From: Tetramitus jugosus
Taxonomy: Eukaryota; Heterolobosea; Eutetramitea; Acrasida; Vahlkampfiidae
Length of the DNA stretch: 64,000 nt
Direction: 5' to 3'
Assembly (NCBI GenBank): GCA_937625935.1
Contig: OW569379.1
Coordinates: 1 to 64,000, forward strand
The first letter of the stretch is position 1. Each line of letters begins with the position of its first letter. Of the stretch, positions 1-9,293 are shown one piece after another. The translations under genes and the position numbers were made by a program. The notes beneath the pieces were generated by a model, which was not told where the DNA came from, searched no databases, and saw only the letters and a list, made by a program, of their open reading frames with translations.

Positions 1-812
1 CCAAACCCAAACCCAAAACAAACCCAAACCCAAACCCATACCCAAACCCAAACCCACCCAAACCCAAACCCAAACCCAAACCCAAACCCAAACCCAAACC
101 CAAACCCAAACCCAAACCCAAACCCAAACCCAAACCCAAACCCAAACCCAAACCCAAACCCAAACCCAAACCCAAACCCAAACCCAAACCCAAACCCAAA
201 CCCAAACCCAAACCCAAACCCAAACCCAAACCCAAACCCAAACCCAAACCCAAACCCAAACCCAAACCCAAACCCAAACCCAAACCCAAACCCAAACCCA
301 AACCCAAACCCAAACCCAAACCCAAACCCAAACCCAAACCCAAACCCAAACCCAAACCCAAACCCAAACCCAAACCCAAACCCAAACCCAAACCCAAACC
401 CAAACCCAAACCCAAACCCAAACCCAAACCCAAACCCAAACCCAAACCCAAACCCAAACCCAAACCCAAACCCAAACCCAAACCCAAACCCAAACCCAAA
501 CCCAAACCCAAACCCAAACCCAAACCCAAACCCAAACCCAAACCCAAACCCAAACCCAAACCCAAACCCAAACCCAAACCCAAACCCAAACCCAAACCCA
601 AACCCAAACCCAAACCCAAACCCAAACCCAAACCCAAACCCAAACCCAAACCCAAACCCAAACCCAAACCCAAACCCAAACCCAAACCCAAACCCAAACC
701 CAAACCCAAACCCAAACCCAAACCCAAACCCAAACCCAAACCCAAACCCAAACCCAAACCCAAACCCAAACCCAAACCCAAACCCAAACCCAAACCCAAA
801 CCCAAACCCAAA
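1..812. repeat. Telomere, (CCCAAA)n / TTTGGG
   Basis: The + strand is an almost perfect CCCAAA tandem array of roughly 135 units. The C-rich strand reads 5' to 3' inward from coordinate 1, as expected for a left chromosome end. The first 60 bp hold the only variant units: an AAAACAAA slip near 17-22, CCCATA at 35-40 and CCCACCC at 51-57. From about 58 to 812 the array is uniform. The array stops abruptly at 812 and unique sequence begins. TTTGGG differs from the common TTAGGG; I do not recall the published repeat for this lineage. Confidence 0.95.
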
Positions 813-1126
813 TGAACTTTGGCTTCAAAAATCAAAATTTTCATCAAGACTCGAAACAAAACCAGTTTGACATCAAAATCCTCTCTATTGATCTGTAGTG
901 AAAGAAAAATCACTCTTACCATCACAAACTTTCATTTTCTACCTCCTTTCATCAAAACTGCCAGCTATCGCTGTCAGCTCACTGCTCAAGGGCTTTACTA
1001 ATGTAACTCCAAACCCAAACCCAGTCCTTGAGCCAACAAATTGATCGAGAACGATTCTCAGTGTGGTTCAAAACGGTAATCAATGTGGCGGACGGACTGC
1101 TCAGAGAACAAGCTCGACTTGTCCAA
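813..1126. other. Subtelomeric junction with interstitial telomere repeat
   Basis: This is unique AT-rich sequence between the telomere and the first open frame. At 1009-1022 there are about two further CCCAAA units in the telomeric orientation, about 200 bp inside the array. I see no convincing start codon, RNA gene or element here. An open stretch at 819-1001 begins without ATG and encodes nothing recognisable. Confidence 0.7.
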
Positions 1127-1618
1127 ATGTCAATTGCTTCAAGTATCATGAATGATCTGAAGAGCAACTACAATCAATCTGTCAAGGACATGCATTATAG
1201 AGTATCACTTCAAAGGCATGCTTGTGTATTGTCTTATAATCCAGGTCTCAAAGGATACAACTATCTTCCATGGGAGCAACTTTTCCTGAGTAACGATGAT
1301 GTGAAGAAAGCAAAAGAAGATCACCTCAAAGAAAATGAAAAGAATAAGGCTAAAAGGTTAGAAATGATCAAAGCGCACTTGGATGAACAAGCGGCGAAAG
1401 GTGGGGAATTGAATATTGAGAAGAACTACGAGTATAGAGACTCCTTCTTAGGTGACGACAAAAGGTTGGTCCAAAACCTGTTACGGGATAACAAGTCGGG
1501 CTACCAGGTTTACTTTTTCGATGCCGTGGGGTGCTCAACGAAGAGGTGGTTGTTTTCCTTTTCGAAGACAGAACGTGAGAAGAAAAAACAGTTACCATTA
1601 AGTCGTGTCAGAATGTAA
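1127..1618 (+). CDS. Hypothetical subtelomeric protein, 5' end unclear
   Basis: I do not recognise this protein. The frame is open from 1007 to the stop at 1616-1618, but its first ATG is at 1127, giving 163 residues. The open frame upstream of that ATG runs through the interstitial CCCAAA patch and meets a TAA at 1004. Either the start is at 1127, or a 5' exon was lost or lies across an intron. The product is charged and helical in the middle (a K/E-rich stretch about residues 60-100) with a basic C-terminus. There is no signal peptide or membrane segment. Its position beside the telomere fits a gene truncated by chromosome breakage and healing, which is inference. Confidence 0.45.
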   Translation: MSIASSIMNDLKSNYNQSVKDMHYRVSLQRHACVLSYNPGLKGYNYLPWEQLFLSNDDVKKAKEDHLKENEKNKAKRLEMIKAHLDEQAAKGGELNIEKNYEYRDSFLGDDKRLVQNLLRDNKSGYQVYFFDAVGCSTKRWLFSFSKTEREKKKQLPLSRVRM

Positions 1619-1739
1619 CGCATTGTTATCTTCAACCAATCACTTTAGCAAAAAATTTCACATCCAACAGTGAAGAAGGTGCCTCACAATAAAGAATTTA
1701 CAGTTGTATATGAAAATGGGGGAATCTTCGCATGTATGT

Positions 1740-2294
1740 TCACGATCCTAGAATTGGGTCAAATTCTGATGTCCTATGATTCTTCTTGGAAACTACCACA
1801 CATGTCAATAGTCCACAACAAGAAACACAACACAACAATGCCACTAATACTCCAATCACAATTCCAATGATACCTCGCACACCAATGATCCTATCCTTGT
1901 ACATTGTCATATCTCTTTCAATGTTCAAGTCTCCACTTCCACTTCTACAATAAGCTTCCACTGTCAAATCTTCGTTACTACCATCCGTATAATTTTTTTG
2001 TAATTCTGGAGTCCATTGAAAGAGTGCAGTTTCTCCTTGTGGTGCAACCACCGTCTGAACAATAGATTTTCCAATCTTCATGGTGTAAAGCATAGAGTTT
2101 GGGGATTGCAATTGCATTTGGAACTGGAGAAGATTTGGAGTTTGAAATCTAAAAATCGTAGTGATTCCAGCTGAGGTCCATCCTGTGTATTTCTTATGTG
2201 TTCTCACTTCTATGCAGTGACTCAAACTTATTGTGAGACAAAGAACGATCAGGAACAAAAGAATGCAGTTTCTTCTCGAAGATTGTAATTTCAT
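1740..2294 (-). CDS. Small type I membrane protein with signal peptide
   Basis: This is an unrecognised protein of 184 residues from the ATG at 2294. I chose this start because it opens directly into a signal peptide (MKLQSSRR then a run of hydrophobic residues ending near SLSHC). A longer in-frame ATG at 2393 would put 33 basic residues before it. A lumenal or extracellular domain of about 110 residues follows, with an NYT glycosylation sequon. A strong membrane segment lies near residues 136-168 (IIGIVIGVLVALLCC and on), rich in cysteine just inside the membrane, then a 15-residue tail. It is convergent to the subtelomeric ORF and lies in line with the receptor kinase upstream. Confidence 0.7.
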   Translation of the reverse strand: MKLQSSRRNCILLFLIVLCLTISLSHCIEVRTHKKYTGWTSAGITTIFRFQTPNLLQFQMQLQSPNSMLYTMKIGKSIVQTVVAPQGETALFQWTPELQKNYTDGSNEDLTVEAYCRSGSGDLNIERDMTMYKDRIIGVRGIIGIVIGVLVALLCCVSCCGLLTCVVVSKKNHRTSEFDPILGS

Positions 2295-2481
2295 CTGTTT
2301 TATATTTCTAATAATGAGTAATGTTCGTTTGTTTTCTTTCTTAAGGAATGAGTGAGTGACCCGCTTTTTCTTTCGGGTTGACTTCCCAGTCATCGGAGAA
2401 TTTTGATGTCATCCAACACCTTTATGGAAGATGAGACAATTTCTATTAGAACCAAATTGGAATCTTTCCCACTCAATCCAA

Positions 2482-5400
2482 TTACAAGAGAGACGATCGA
2501 ATTTGATACAAGATGGTAGATATATCCTCAAACGGAGGTCTTCTTGCGGGATTAGTATCCCAGCATCTCGTTACTAACGCATAATAGGATTCGACAAGAG
2601 CAGGTATGCTGGTCGCGTTGATCTGCGTGTCGTTACCCCTTGTAAAGAATTCATTCACAATATACTCGTCTGGTATGTCCAATGAGTTAACAATTCCACT
2701 CACAGAAGATGATGTTGATACTGTGTAAGGAATGGAAGGTCTTAATCCACTATTCACAATCTCAATGCCAAGAGAGAAAATTGCCAGAGAGTCTTGTTCA
2801 CGAGAATATGGATGTTCCACAATAAATAGTTCGTGCATCATGATGCCAAAACTGTAAACATCACACTTTTCGTCATGTCCATTCCGTGTTAACAGCTCAG
2901 GAGCAGAGTATTCTGTTCATCAGATAAAGTGAGTCATCAAGTTCATGTCACAACAAAGGGTCAAAATTGTTCACATACCAATTGTTCCATATGAAACTCC
3001 AGTCGTAAATGCAGTGTTAACAGTTTTGCTCAATCCAAAGTCGCATATACGTACGTTTCCCGCTTCATCAATCAACACATTCTGAGGTTTTAAATCTCTG
3101 TGAACAATTCGAGGACTTCTACCATGTAGATAACTCATTGTATCAGCAATTTGACATAAAATGTCCATTTTCTTATTAAAATCTCTGAGAGGATCCTTTG
3201 CATAGAGTACCTTGTCCAAACTACCTTGAGTTGCATATTCAGTGATCAAAAACTTGTCTCCAGCATCATTAGAAGAATATCCATATAGATAAAGAATGTT
3301 GGGATGTCTTAAACTTTGAAGAATTGATATTTCCTTCAGAAATGACTCATCATCTGGAACTTTCATCTTTTTCACAGCAACCAAATTACTCTTCCACTTT
3401 CCTTTAAACACGACTCCTGCGGCTCCTTCAGACAGACGACTGATCAACTTGATATCCTTCATGTCAATGAACAATGCCATATCACTAATATTCTCAAGAT
3501 CAGTCATTTCTTCGAGTAAGCATGCCCGAAGATCTGATTCAATCTTCTTATCTTTCTTCACACGTCTTGCAATATAGGTAGCGAATATGATTAGCACCAC
3601 TAACAGTGCCGTAAAAGGAATGATCAAAAGTGACAGCAACGCCAGAAAATCAAGGTTAATAGAACATGTCTCTCCATAATAGCCACGAGGACAAACACAC
3701 TCGTTTGGTGCTACACACTTTCCCCTCGACGAACAAACAGTACGGCTATTGCCCGGATATCCAAAGCAAAGGGGAGCGGAGCAATCATCACTAGCAAATC
3801 CTTCTCCACATTTACATGTATCCAGAGACACACAATTTCCGTTCCCTGAGCAAACACTATTACTATCGTGTGTTATATTATAGCAATAGAATGATTCACA
3901 ATTTTGTCCAAAATACCCACTCACACATTTCACTCCAAGAATACCACTTTTCCCTGTTGAAGTCACATATGCTTGGGAAATGTATTGAGTTGGATCAACG
4001 TTGGTAAGGTTTACATTGTAAAAATCCGTGTCCCAAGCAAACACACGTGAATCATTAGTCACAGCGACAATACCAGTACTCCCCGTAACAAGCCGTGTTA
4101 TTTTGTGGTTAACCAATTCCCTATGTTGAGTATAGCGAGAATTACCTCCCCAAACATGAACAACACCATCATTAGTTGAGAGAACTGTACGCAATTGTGA
4201 AGCGCCAATCATTGAAACTGTTCCATTGCTGTTACTCATGAGTACGGGAATGTGTTCATCGCTATTCGAATCAGTTCCAAGCTGACCATCAGTGTTACTA
4301 CCCCATGCATAACTCATTCCATCACTTGTTAATGCAACTGTATGTAAGTCTCCTGCAACAATTTGAGTAAAGTTCTTTGACCGTAGTATGCCCGGCGTAC
4401 TGACTGCCACAGGCGACATCTTTGGTTGTGTACTCCCATCACCGAGCTGCCCTTGAGAATTTACACCCCATGAATACAATTTACCACCATTGTCAATCAC
4501 AACCGTATGATGCATGCCAACTGCAACAGATATTACGATCATTCCAGCATAGAGAGTATCCATGTTAACATGTGTTGGAAGTAACGAGTTTCTCAGTGTA
4601 CCAATACCTAACTGACCAAAATAATTGCAACCCCAGCTATATACTCTTCCTTCTGTGTCTAATGCAACTGAGAAGCTCTGACCAAGAGCAATTTGTGATA
4701 TAGTTCTACCAAGTAACACCTTACTCATGTCCACAGCAACAAAAAATCTTTGGTCAACAATTGTTCCATCCCCCAATTGACCACAATTATTCTTGCCCCA
4801 ACCATAGAGCTTATTTTCACTGGTTAAAACGATTGTGTGTTGTGCTGAGGCAAAGATATTTGTAATGGTTTGGCCATCAAGAATTCCCCTTGTGTCCACA
4901 TCTCCTGGAACGGGCCTCGACTCGATATCCTCGCCACTGCCTAACTTTCCGAATTGATTATTACCCCATGAATATACCTTTCCATCCGTGGATACTGCCA
5001 CCGAATGATCATCACCTGCTGACACATCTCGAGCACTCTTGCTTGAAGCCCCATTAGTACTTACAGCGACAGGAGCGAGCCTCATGAAGGAAGTTGGTCC
5101 GTCACATCCTAGTTGGCCCTGGTCACTACGCCCCCAAGCATAAATCGTACCTTGGCTCGAGACAGCTAACGTATAATCAGTACCTGCTGCGACGTGGACA
5201 AATGTTTTTCCTTTTGTCACACCTTCCATATATATTGGTACTGGGCCAGAATTGGTCGAATCTCGAGTATTATCTCCCAACTGACCATAATTGTTGCTTC
5301 CCCACGAGATGACTCTACCATCATTTGTTAACGACACAGTGTGTAAGTCGCCCGCTGAGATTTGAGTGATATTGGCACCAGTCAAAGCTCCAGTGGGGCT

Positions 5401-6216
5401 GACAGGATTTGGAACTCTAGTATTGGAGTCAATTCGCCCGAGTTGACCATTCGCGTTATTGCCCCAAGTCAAAATGACTCCATTGGCTGTCAAGGCAACA
5501 GAGTGCCACGAACCTGCAGAAATTTGAACAATTTTTTCATCAGTTAATGCCCTAGTAGGCACATTGGAAAACTGGATGGTCGAATCGGATCCAAGCTGAC
5601 CCCGCAAGTTACTACCCCAACAGAATACGCGACCATCACTTGTCAGAGCCATCGAGTGTATTCGACCAGCTGAAACTTGAATCACTGGAGTTGAGTCGGC
5701 CAGCCCGAACAATGACACAACACGAGGATAGTTTACATTCGTACTTTCTACATCAATTCCCAACTGGCCAAATTGATTGTACCCCCAAGAGAAAACTTCA
5801 CCACTATTCGACAGTGCCAAGTTGTGCCAGGAACCTGCTGAAATTTGAATAAACTTGCGATCCTTGTACAAGTGAGTCAACGCAATGACCACAGGTTGTT
5901 TTCGATCAATGTTTGACTGATCTCCCAATTGGCCATATGTGTTGTCACCCCACGTGAAAATCTTTCCATTGTCAGCCAGAACCGCTGTGTGACTATGTCC
6001 AGCAGCCACATGAGTGATCCATTCATTTTGCATGACACCGACAGTTATATGGAAGGGCAGGGGATGTTGACTTTGTCTCGTCCACGTATAAAGAGAGGAA
6101 GATGCAATTTTTGCCTCGACAGTAGTAGTCACAACAACAAGAGACAACAGTACCAACAAGAACAATTTCATCAAATGTTGTGGTGGTACTACGGAACAAC
6201 AATAAGAGGAGAACAT
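2482..6216 (-). CDS. RCC1-repeat / EGF / TM / TKL-type receptor protein kinase
   Basis: This is a receptor-like kinase of about 1222 residues in two exons, 6216-2979 and 2912-2482. The 66-bp intron (2978-2913) has donor GTATGTG and acceptor ACAG, and splits the activation segment just before the APE motif. The order is: signal peptide (MKLFLLVLL near residue 16), eleven good and one or two weak RCC1 repeats (about residues 45-730, each with WGxNxxGQLG), two EGF-like modules rich in cysteine (about 765-850), a TM segment (about 857-883), and a kinase from about 922. The kinase has its G-loop around G931, HRD at 1039-1041, DFG starting at D1059, and APE read as SAPELL. All catalytic motifs are present, so it should be active. 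The ligand is unknown. It could equally start at residue 16. Confidence 0.9.
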
Positions 6217-6736
6217 TTGTGAGCGTGTTCAACGTTGGACAAGACAACGCAATGTGTTTATGTGTCTATCGCACTTGTGTGTTCCAAATCAAAAGTTCAG
6301 AATCGCGGGGGAATCCGATGGCATCAACCAATTGGAAAGAGCGAAAAAAACATAGGCCAACCATGATCATTGAAACTGTATCGAATGAAAAGATTGAAGT
6401 AGTGAGCGAAGTGCATGTATCATTCGTGTATTATGTCCCAATGTACCGATCGTATTTCATGATTATCCTGTATTATGCTACTGTATGGTTAGACTGGATC
6501 ATCAAGTGCTCTACCCCACACTGCATTAAGCGAATTGGATTCCACATGTCATATGTACGTCGTGGTTATTATGGAGAAACACTTAATCTTGTTGTAATTG
6601 CTAAGCTAAACGGAGAGCGTGGCCAACGTTCCAAAAAAAATTCGCTCCCAGAGCCAAAGTTTGGCGAACAGAGTCAACTCCACTGATCAAAACGACATAA
6701 ACAAAAAACAACCAAACCAACGACTCACGAAAGACA
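6217..6736. other. Intergenic, divergent promoters
   Basis: This 520-bp gap lies between the divergently transcribed receptor kinase and the U-box gene. A + strand open frame overlaps it (to 6686), but it has no ATG at its 5' end, runs backward over the kinase start, and resembles no family. Promoters of both neighbours are presumably here, but I see no recognisable element. Confidence 0.5.
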
Positions 6737-7459
6737 ATGATATGCCCAATTACACAATGTACTATTGAGCACCCAGCAATTACAGTATTTGGTAATGTGT
6801 ATGAAGCAAGTGCTATCAAAGAATGGTTAAAAGACAATATAACAGACCCGCTGACCAATCAAGTTCTTCCAGTATCGTATTTGTTTGAGCCCAAACAGAG
6901 TGCATCTCCAATCGAAGACTTGGCTAAGACCTATTCAGAAAATGCACGGACTTGGTGTTCGTTCCTCTGCACGATCAGTTGGTACAAACAACAAAACCCA
7001 ATTGAAATGAAGGCACTCCGAGGAACAACAAAAAACGACTTTGCCATTGAGCGTATCAAAACAGAAAAATCATACAATTATTATTTCAATCAAGGCAAAG
7101 AAGAATACAAACTTCCCATTGGCGTTTTGATGACTTGTTTGTCAATTCGTCAGGACCATGGTAATGCCTTCAAATCAATGGATGTAATAGCAGCCGACAT
7201 GAAAGGATGTACATTCATCAATTGCACATTCCACCACTGCAATTTTTCATTTTCCGACATTAGTGACTGCCTGTTCATCGGTTGTGTATTTTCGGGTCAT
7301 ACATGTTTCTATGATACAGACACAAACGAAAGGACGGCGTTTATTCAGTGTTCATGCGAAGAAACATGGTGTTGGAAAACTTACTCAGACGAAGAAAATG
7401 TGTTTCGGTTGCTTCGTCAAAGGGGATTGCATCATTTGACAATTGACAGACTAAGATAG
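6737..7459 (+). CDS. U-box protein with pentapeptide-like repeats
   Basis: This is a 240-residue protein. The N-terminus is a compact U-box (residues 1-45: CPIT, then ITVFGNVYEASAIKEWL, then DPLTNQVL), a fold that recruits ubiquitin-conjugating enzymes. It is followed by a unique middle and, at about residues 150-195, a run of five-residue steps (GCTF INCTF HHCNF SFSDIS DCLF IGCVF) typical of pentapeptide repeats. A role as a small E3 ubiquitin ligase is likely from the U-box. The substrate side would be the pentapeptide helix, which is inference. It is intronless with an unambiguous ATG. Confidence 0.8.
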   Translation: MICPITQCTIEHPAITVFGNVYEASAIKEWLKDNITDPLTNQVLPVSYLFEPKQSASPIEDLAKTYSENARTWCSFLCTISWYKQQNPIEMKALRGTTKNDFAIERIKTEKSYNYYFNQGKEEYKLPIGVLMTCLSIRQDHGNAFKSMDVIAADMKGCTFINCTFHHCNFSFSDISDCLFIGCVFSGHTCFYDTDTNERTAFIQCSCEETWCWKTYSDEENVFRLLRQRGLHHLTIDRLR

Positions 7460-7470
7460 CTGACCCTCTT

Positions 7471-7990
7471 CTATGACTTGGCTAAACAACAATAAAACTT
7501 TGAATCCACTTTATCGTATTGATATTTTGCATTGAGGTAACGTCGCAGTTTGGTCAACCTTTGTCCCATTTCTTGTGACACAATCCGATTTTCGATCGTG
7601 CAGCATTTGTACGCTGCTTCATTCTCACATTGATTTATTGAACAGGCTATCCAAATAGACAAAGGCATCAGCATCGGGTTCCAGCTCTCTTTCGTCTTGT
7701 ACAATCCTACCAAGATGAAACTCGCGGACAGCGTGCTTCACAAGCTCAGAGACATTGAGCGCTTCTCCAAACACAGAATGAAAATGTTCTGGATGGTTAC
7801 TGTACCTAATCGTCAAATAATATTCATAACCATAGGCATCCCAATTGTGATTGGGAACCATCAACTGCAAATAATTGCACAACGACACAACAGAGGTCCA
7901 CTCATGCTCGACAATCCACTCGTCTTTGAATTCTTCTTCCTTGCCATGCTCCCGTGAAATCCAGTTTTGTCCATCACCTAATGAAAGCAA
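7471..7990 (-). pseudogene. Broken minus-strand gene, unknown family
   Basis: Two overlapping frames carry protein-like sequence. The upstream piece (7990-7625) reads as acidic sequence with motifs such as NHNWDAYGYEYYL and ends in a stop at 7625. The downstream piece continues in another frame from about 7660 to 7471 (ENEAAYKCC, then QRLTKLRRYLNAKY). No GT-AG intron of credible size joins them, so a frameshift is the simplest reading. The 5' piece has no ATG and loses protein-like character near 7990, where the unlike block begins, so the gene also appears truncated. I do not recognise the family. Part of it (7779-7839) is copied at 8165-8225. Confidence 0.55.
7779..7839. repeat. 61-bp direct repeat, source copy
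   Basis: This copy lies inside the broken minus-strand gene and matches 8165-8225 in the same orientation, offset 386 bp, with only two mismatches (7806 and 7835). Because this copy lies within coding-like sequence and the other does not, this one is probably the source. Confidence 0.9.
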
Positions 7991-8154
7991 GATACAAGGA
8001 AGAAGACGATGATACAGATGAATATTCCGTTAGAGTAACAAACGAAGACGATGATGAAGAGCACTGGACATCTAAAGTACGTATCATTGATAGGGCGTTT
8101 GGTATCCAGGACGATCGAGCAGATGACAAATCTCTTGTAATGAGCTTAGAATAA
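7981..8154 (+). CDS. Small acidic ORF, uncertain
   Basis: This is an ATG-initiated frame of 57 codons, rich in D and E (EEDDDTDEY, NEDDDEEHW). I do not recognise it. It starts where the truncated minus-strand gene ends and stops three bases into the left arm of the hairpin element. It could be the first piece of the foreign-looking block that follows, or chance. A TNEDxD string also occurs in the third broken piece near 8910, which is suggestive only. Confidence 0.3.
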   Translation: MKARYKEEDDDTDEYSVRVTNEDDDEEHWTSKVRIIDRAFGIQDDRADDKSLVMSLE

Positions 8155-8253
8155 ACAGTGCGTGTGAAAATGTTCTGGATGGTTACTGTACTTAATCGTC
8201 AAATAATATTCATAACCATAAGCATTTATCTGCTTATTCACACGCACTGTTTA
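8152..8253. repeat. Perfect 17-bp inverted repeat enclosing a captured gene fragment
   Basis: The left arm at 8152-8168 (TAAACAGTGCGTGTGAA) is exactly complementary to the right arm at 8237-8253. The 68-bp loop between them is mostly the 61-bp copy of 7779-7839, which begins inside the left arm. The arrangement resembles a foldback or MITE-like unit, or a repair product, carrying a scrap of the neighbouring gene. I found no clear target-site duplication. Confidence 0.85.
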
Positions 8254-8256
8254 CTT

Positions 8257-9175
8257 GGAGATGCTATACAGGAACACCTATTGATGCAAGTAGTACCAGA
8301 TTACTGGATTTATATAAGCAGCATACAAAAGCTTAAGGAGTGTTTGATATGCCTCAGTCTACAATCAGATGGCTATGTTCCAAGAAGTCTCAAATTGAAG
8401 AATGCTCTATCCAAAGATACTAAGTCTTTATTATATGCTAATTCTGTAGTAGAAGCGGCTAAGTTGTTGGTAATTGCTTCTGTCCTTTTAGCAAGAATCC
8501 AAGCAAAGATAAGCAATAATACTCATAACAGTATGATCGAGTTTGCAAACTTCATAGCAGCTGCTATCTGTTTCGTTAAGTGGTGGTAAGCAATACTATT
8601 CCCAGATCGTGTTCAATCTACTAATTATACATAAGAGATCTTCAATACATTGAAGCTAGAGATGGATAGATTATATGCTATATTGACCCAAAGATTCATG
8701 TCACGTCCTAAGCCAGACGAGATTGCACAGTTATTGTGTATTCTGTTTGACGGATATTCAATTGGACAAGACTCTAGATATCCATACCTAGACAAAGCAC
8801 CTGATAAGAAGCAGCTAACTCAGGCATTATGTGGTGTTGGTTGTCCACATGAACTATAGCGTACAAGGTCATAGTGAGAAGTATTTGAAGGTTGATGAGA
8901 AACTAATGACAAACGAAGACGGTGACTTTTCAGATGTTGATTATGGTACATTCGCTGTATATTTCAAGGACTACTCCAGTGAGGGTTTCACGATCATGAG
9001 AAAGAATCTGAATTTCGTTATAGCGACTATGATCTTTAAGACAGTAGTTAACTTCAGATTAGAGTACACAGGTCAGAACTCTATGAATCCATACTATCAG
9101 AAACAGGTAAGAGAGAGATTCGTTTCAGAGTACAGACTATTCACATTTGCCAAGTTTGCTACTTCTTTGGATTAA
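8257..9175 (+). pseudogene. Decayed ORF block of unlike composition, possibly foreign
   Basis: Three protein-like stretches run in sequence: frame 1 to the TAA at 8587-8589, frame 1 again after a second in-frame TAA (about 8632) to 8859, then frame 2 to 9175. Together they could represent one gene of roughly 300 codons broken by two stops and a frameshift near 8840. The first piece is helical (VVEAAKLLVIASVLLARIQ), the last contains tyrosine-rich sequence (YYQKQVRERFVSEYRLF). I recognise no family. TTA, CTA, ATA and GTA codons are commoner than in the flanking genes, which prefer TTG, ATT and GTT. A viral or transposon remnant is possible but unproven. Confidence 0.45.
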
Positions 9176-9293
9176 ACACATTTACTTATTTGAATGTGGT
9201 TCTGAAGGTCTACAATCAAAGTCCTTGTGGTGTCACTACTGGAATAGATCTCTTGTCAAGTTCTAGTATTAGACCACAACCGATCCAAAAAGT

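Noticed and set aside
819-1001. Open + frame next to the telomere
   Set aside because: It has no ATG at its start, biased composition and no family resemblance.
6570-6592. Short RGYYGET string like the second EGF module of the receptor kinase
   Set aside because: Identity is limited to about 20 of 22 bases, which is expected once by chance in all-against-all comparison of this window.
6180-6686. 168-codon + frame upstream of the U-box gene
   Set aside because: It begins without ATG inside the opposite-strand kinase 5' end and has irregular composition.
8285-8410. Alternative frame reading MPQSTIRWLCSKKSQIEE, like a transposase helix-turn-helix
   Set aside because: It is short and bounded by stops on both sides. 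The competing frame is longer, so it is too weak to call a transposase.
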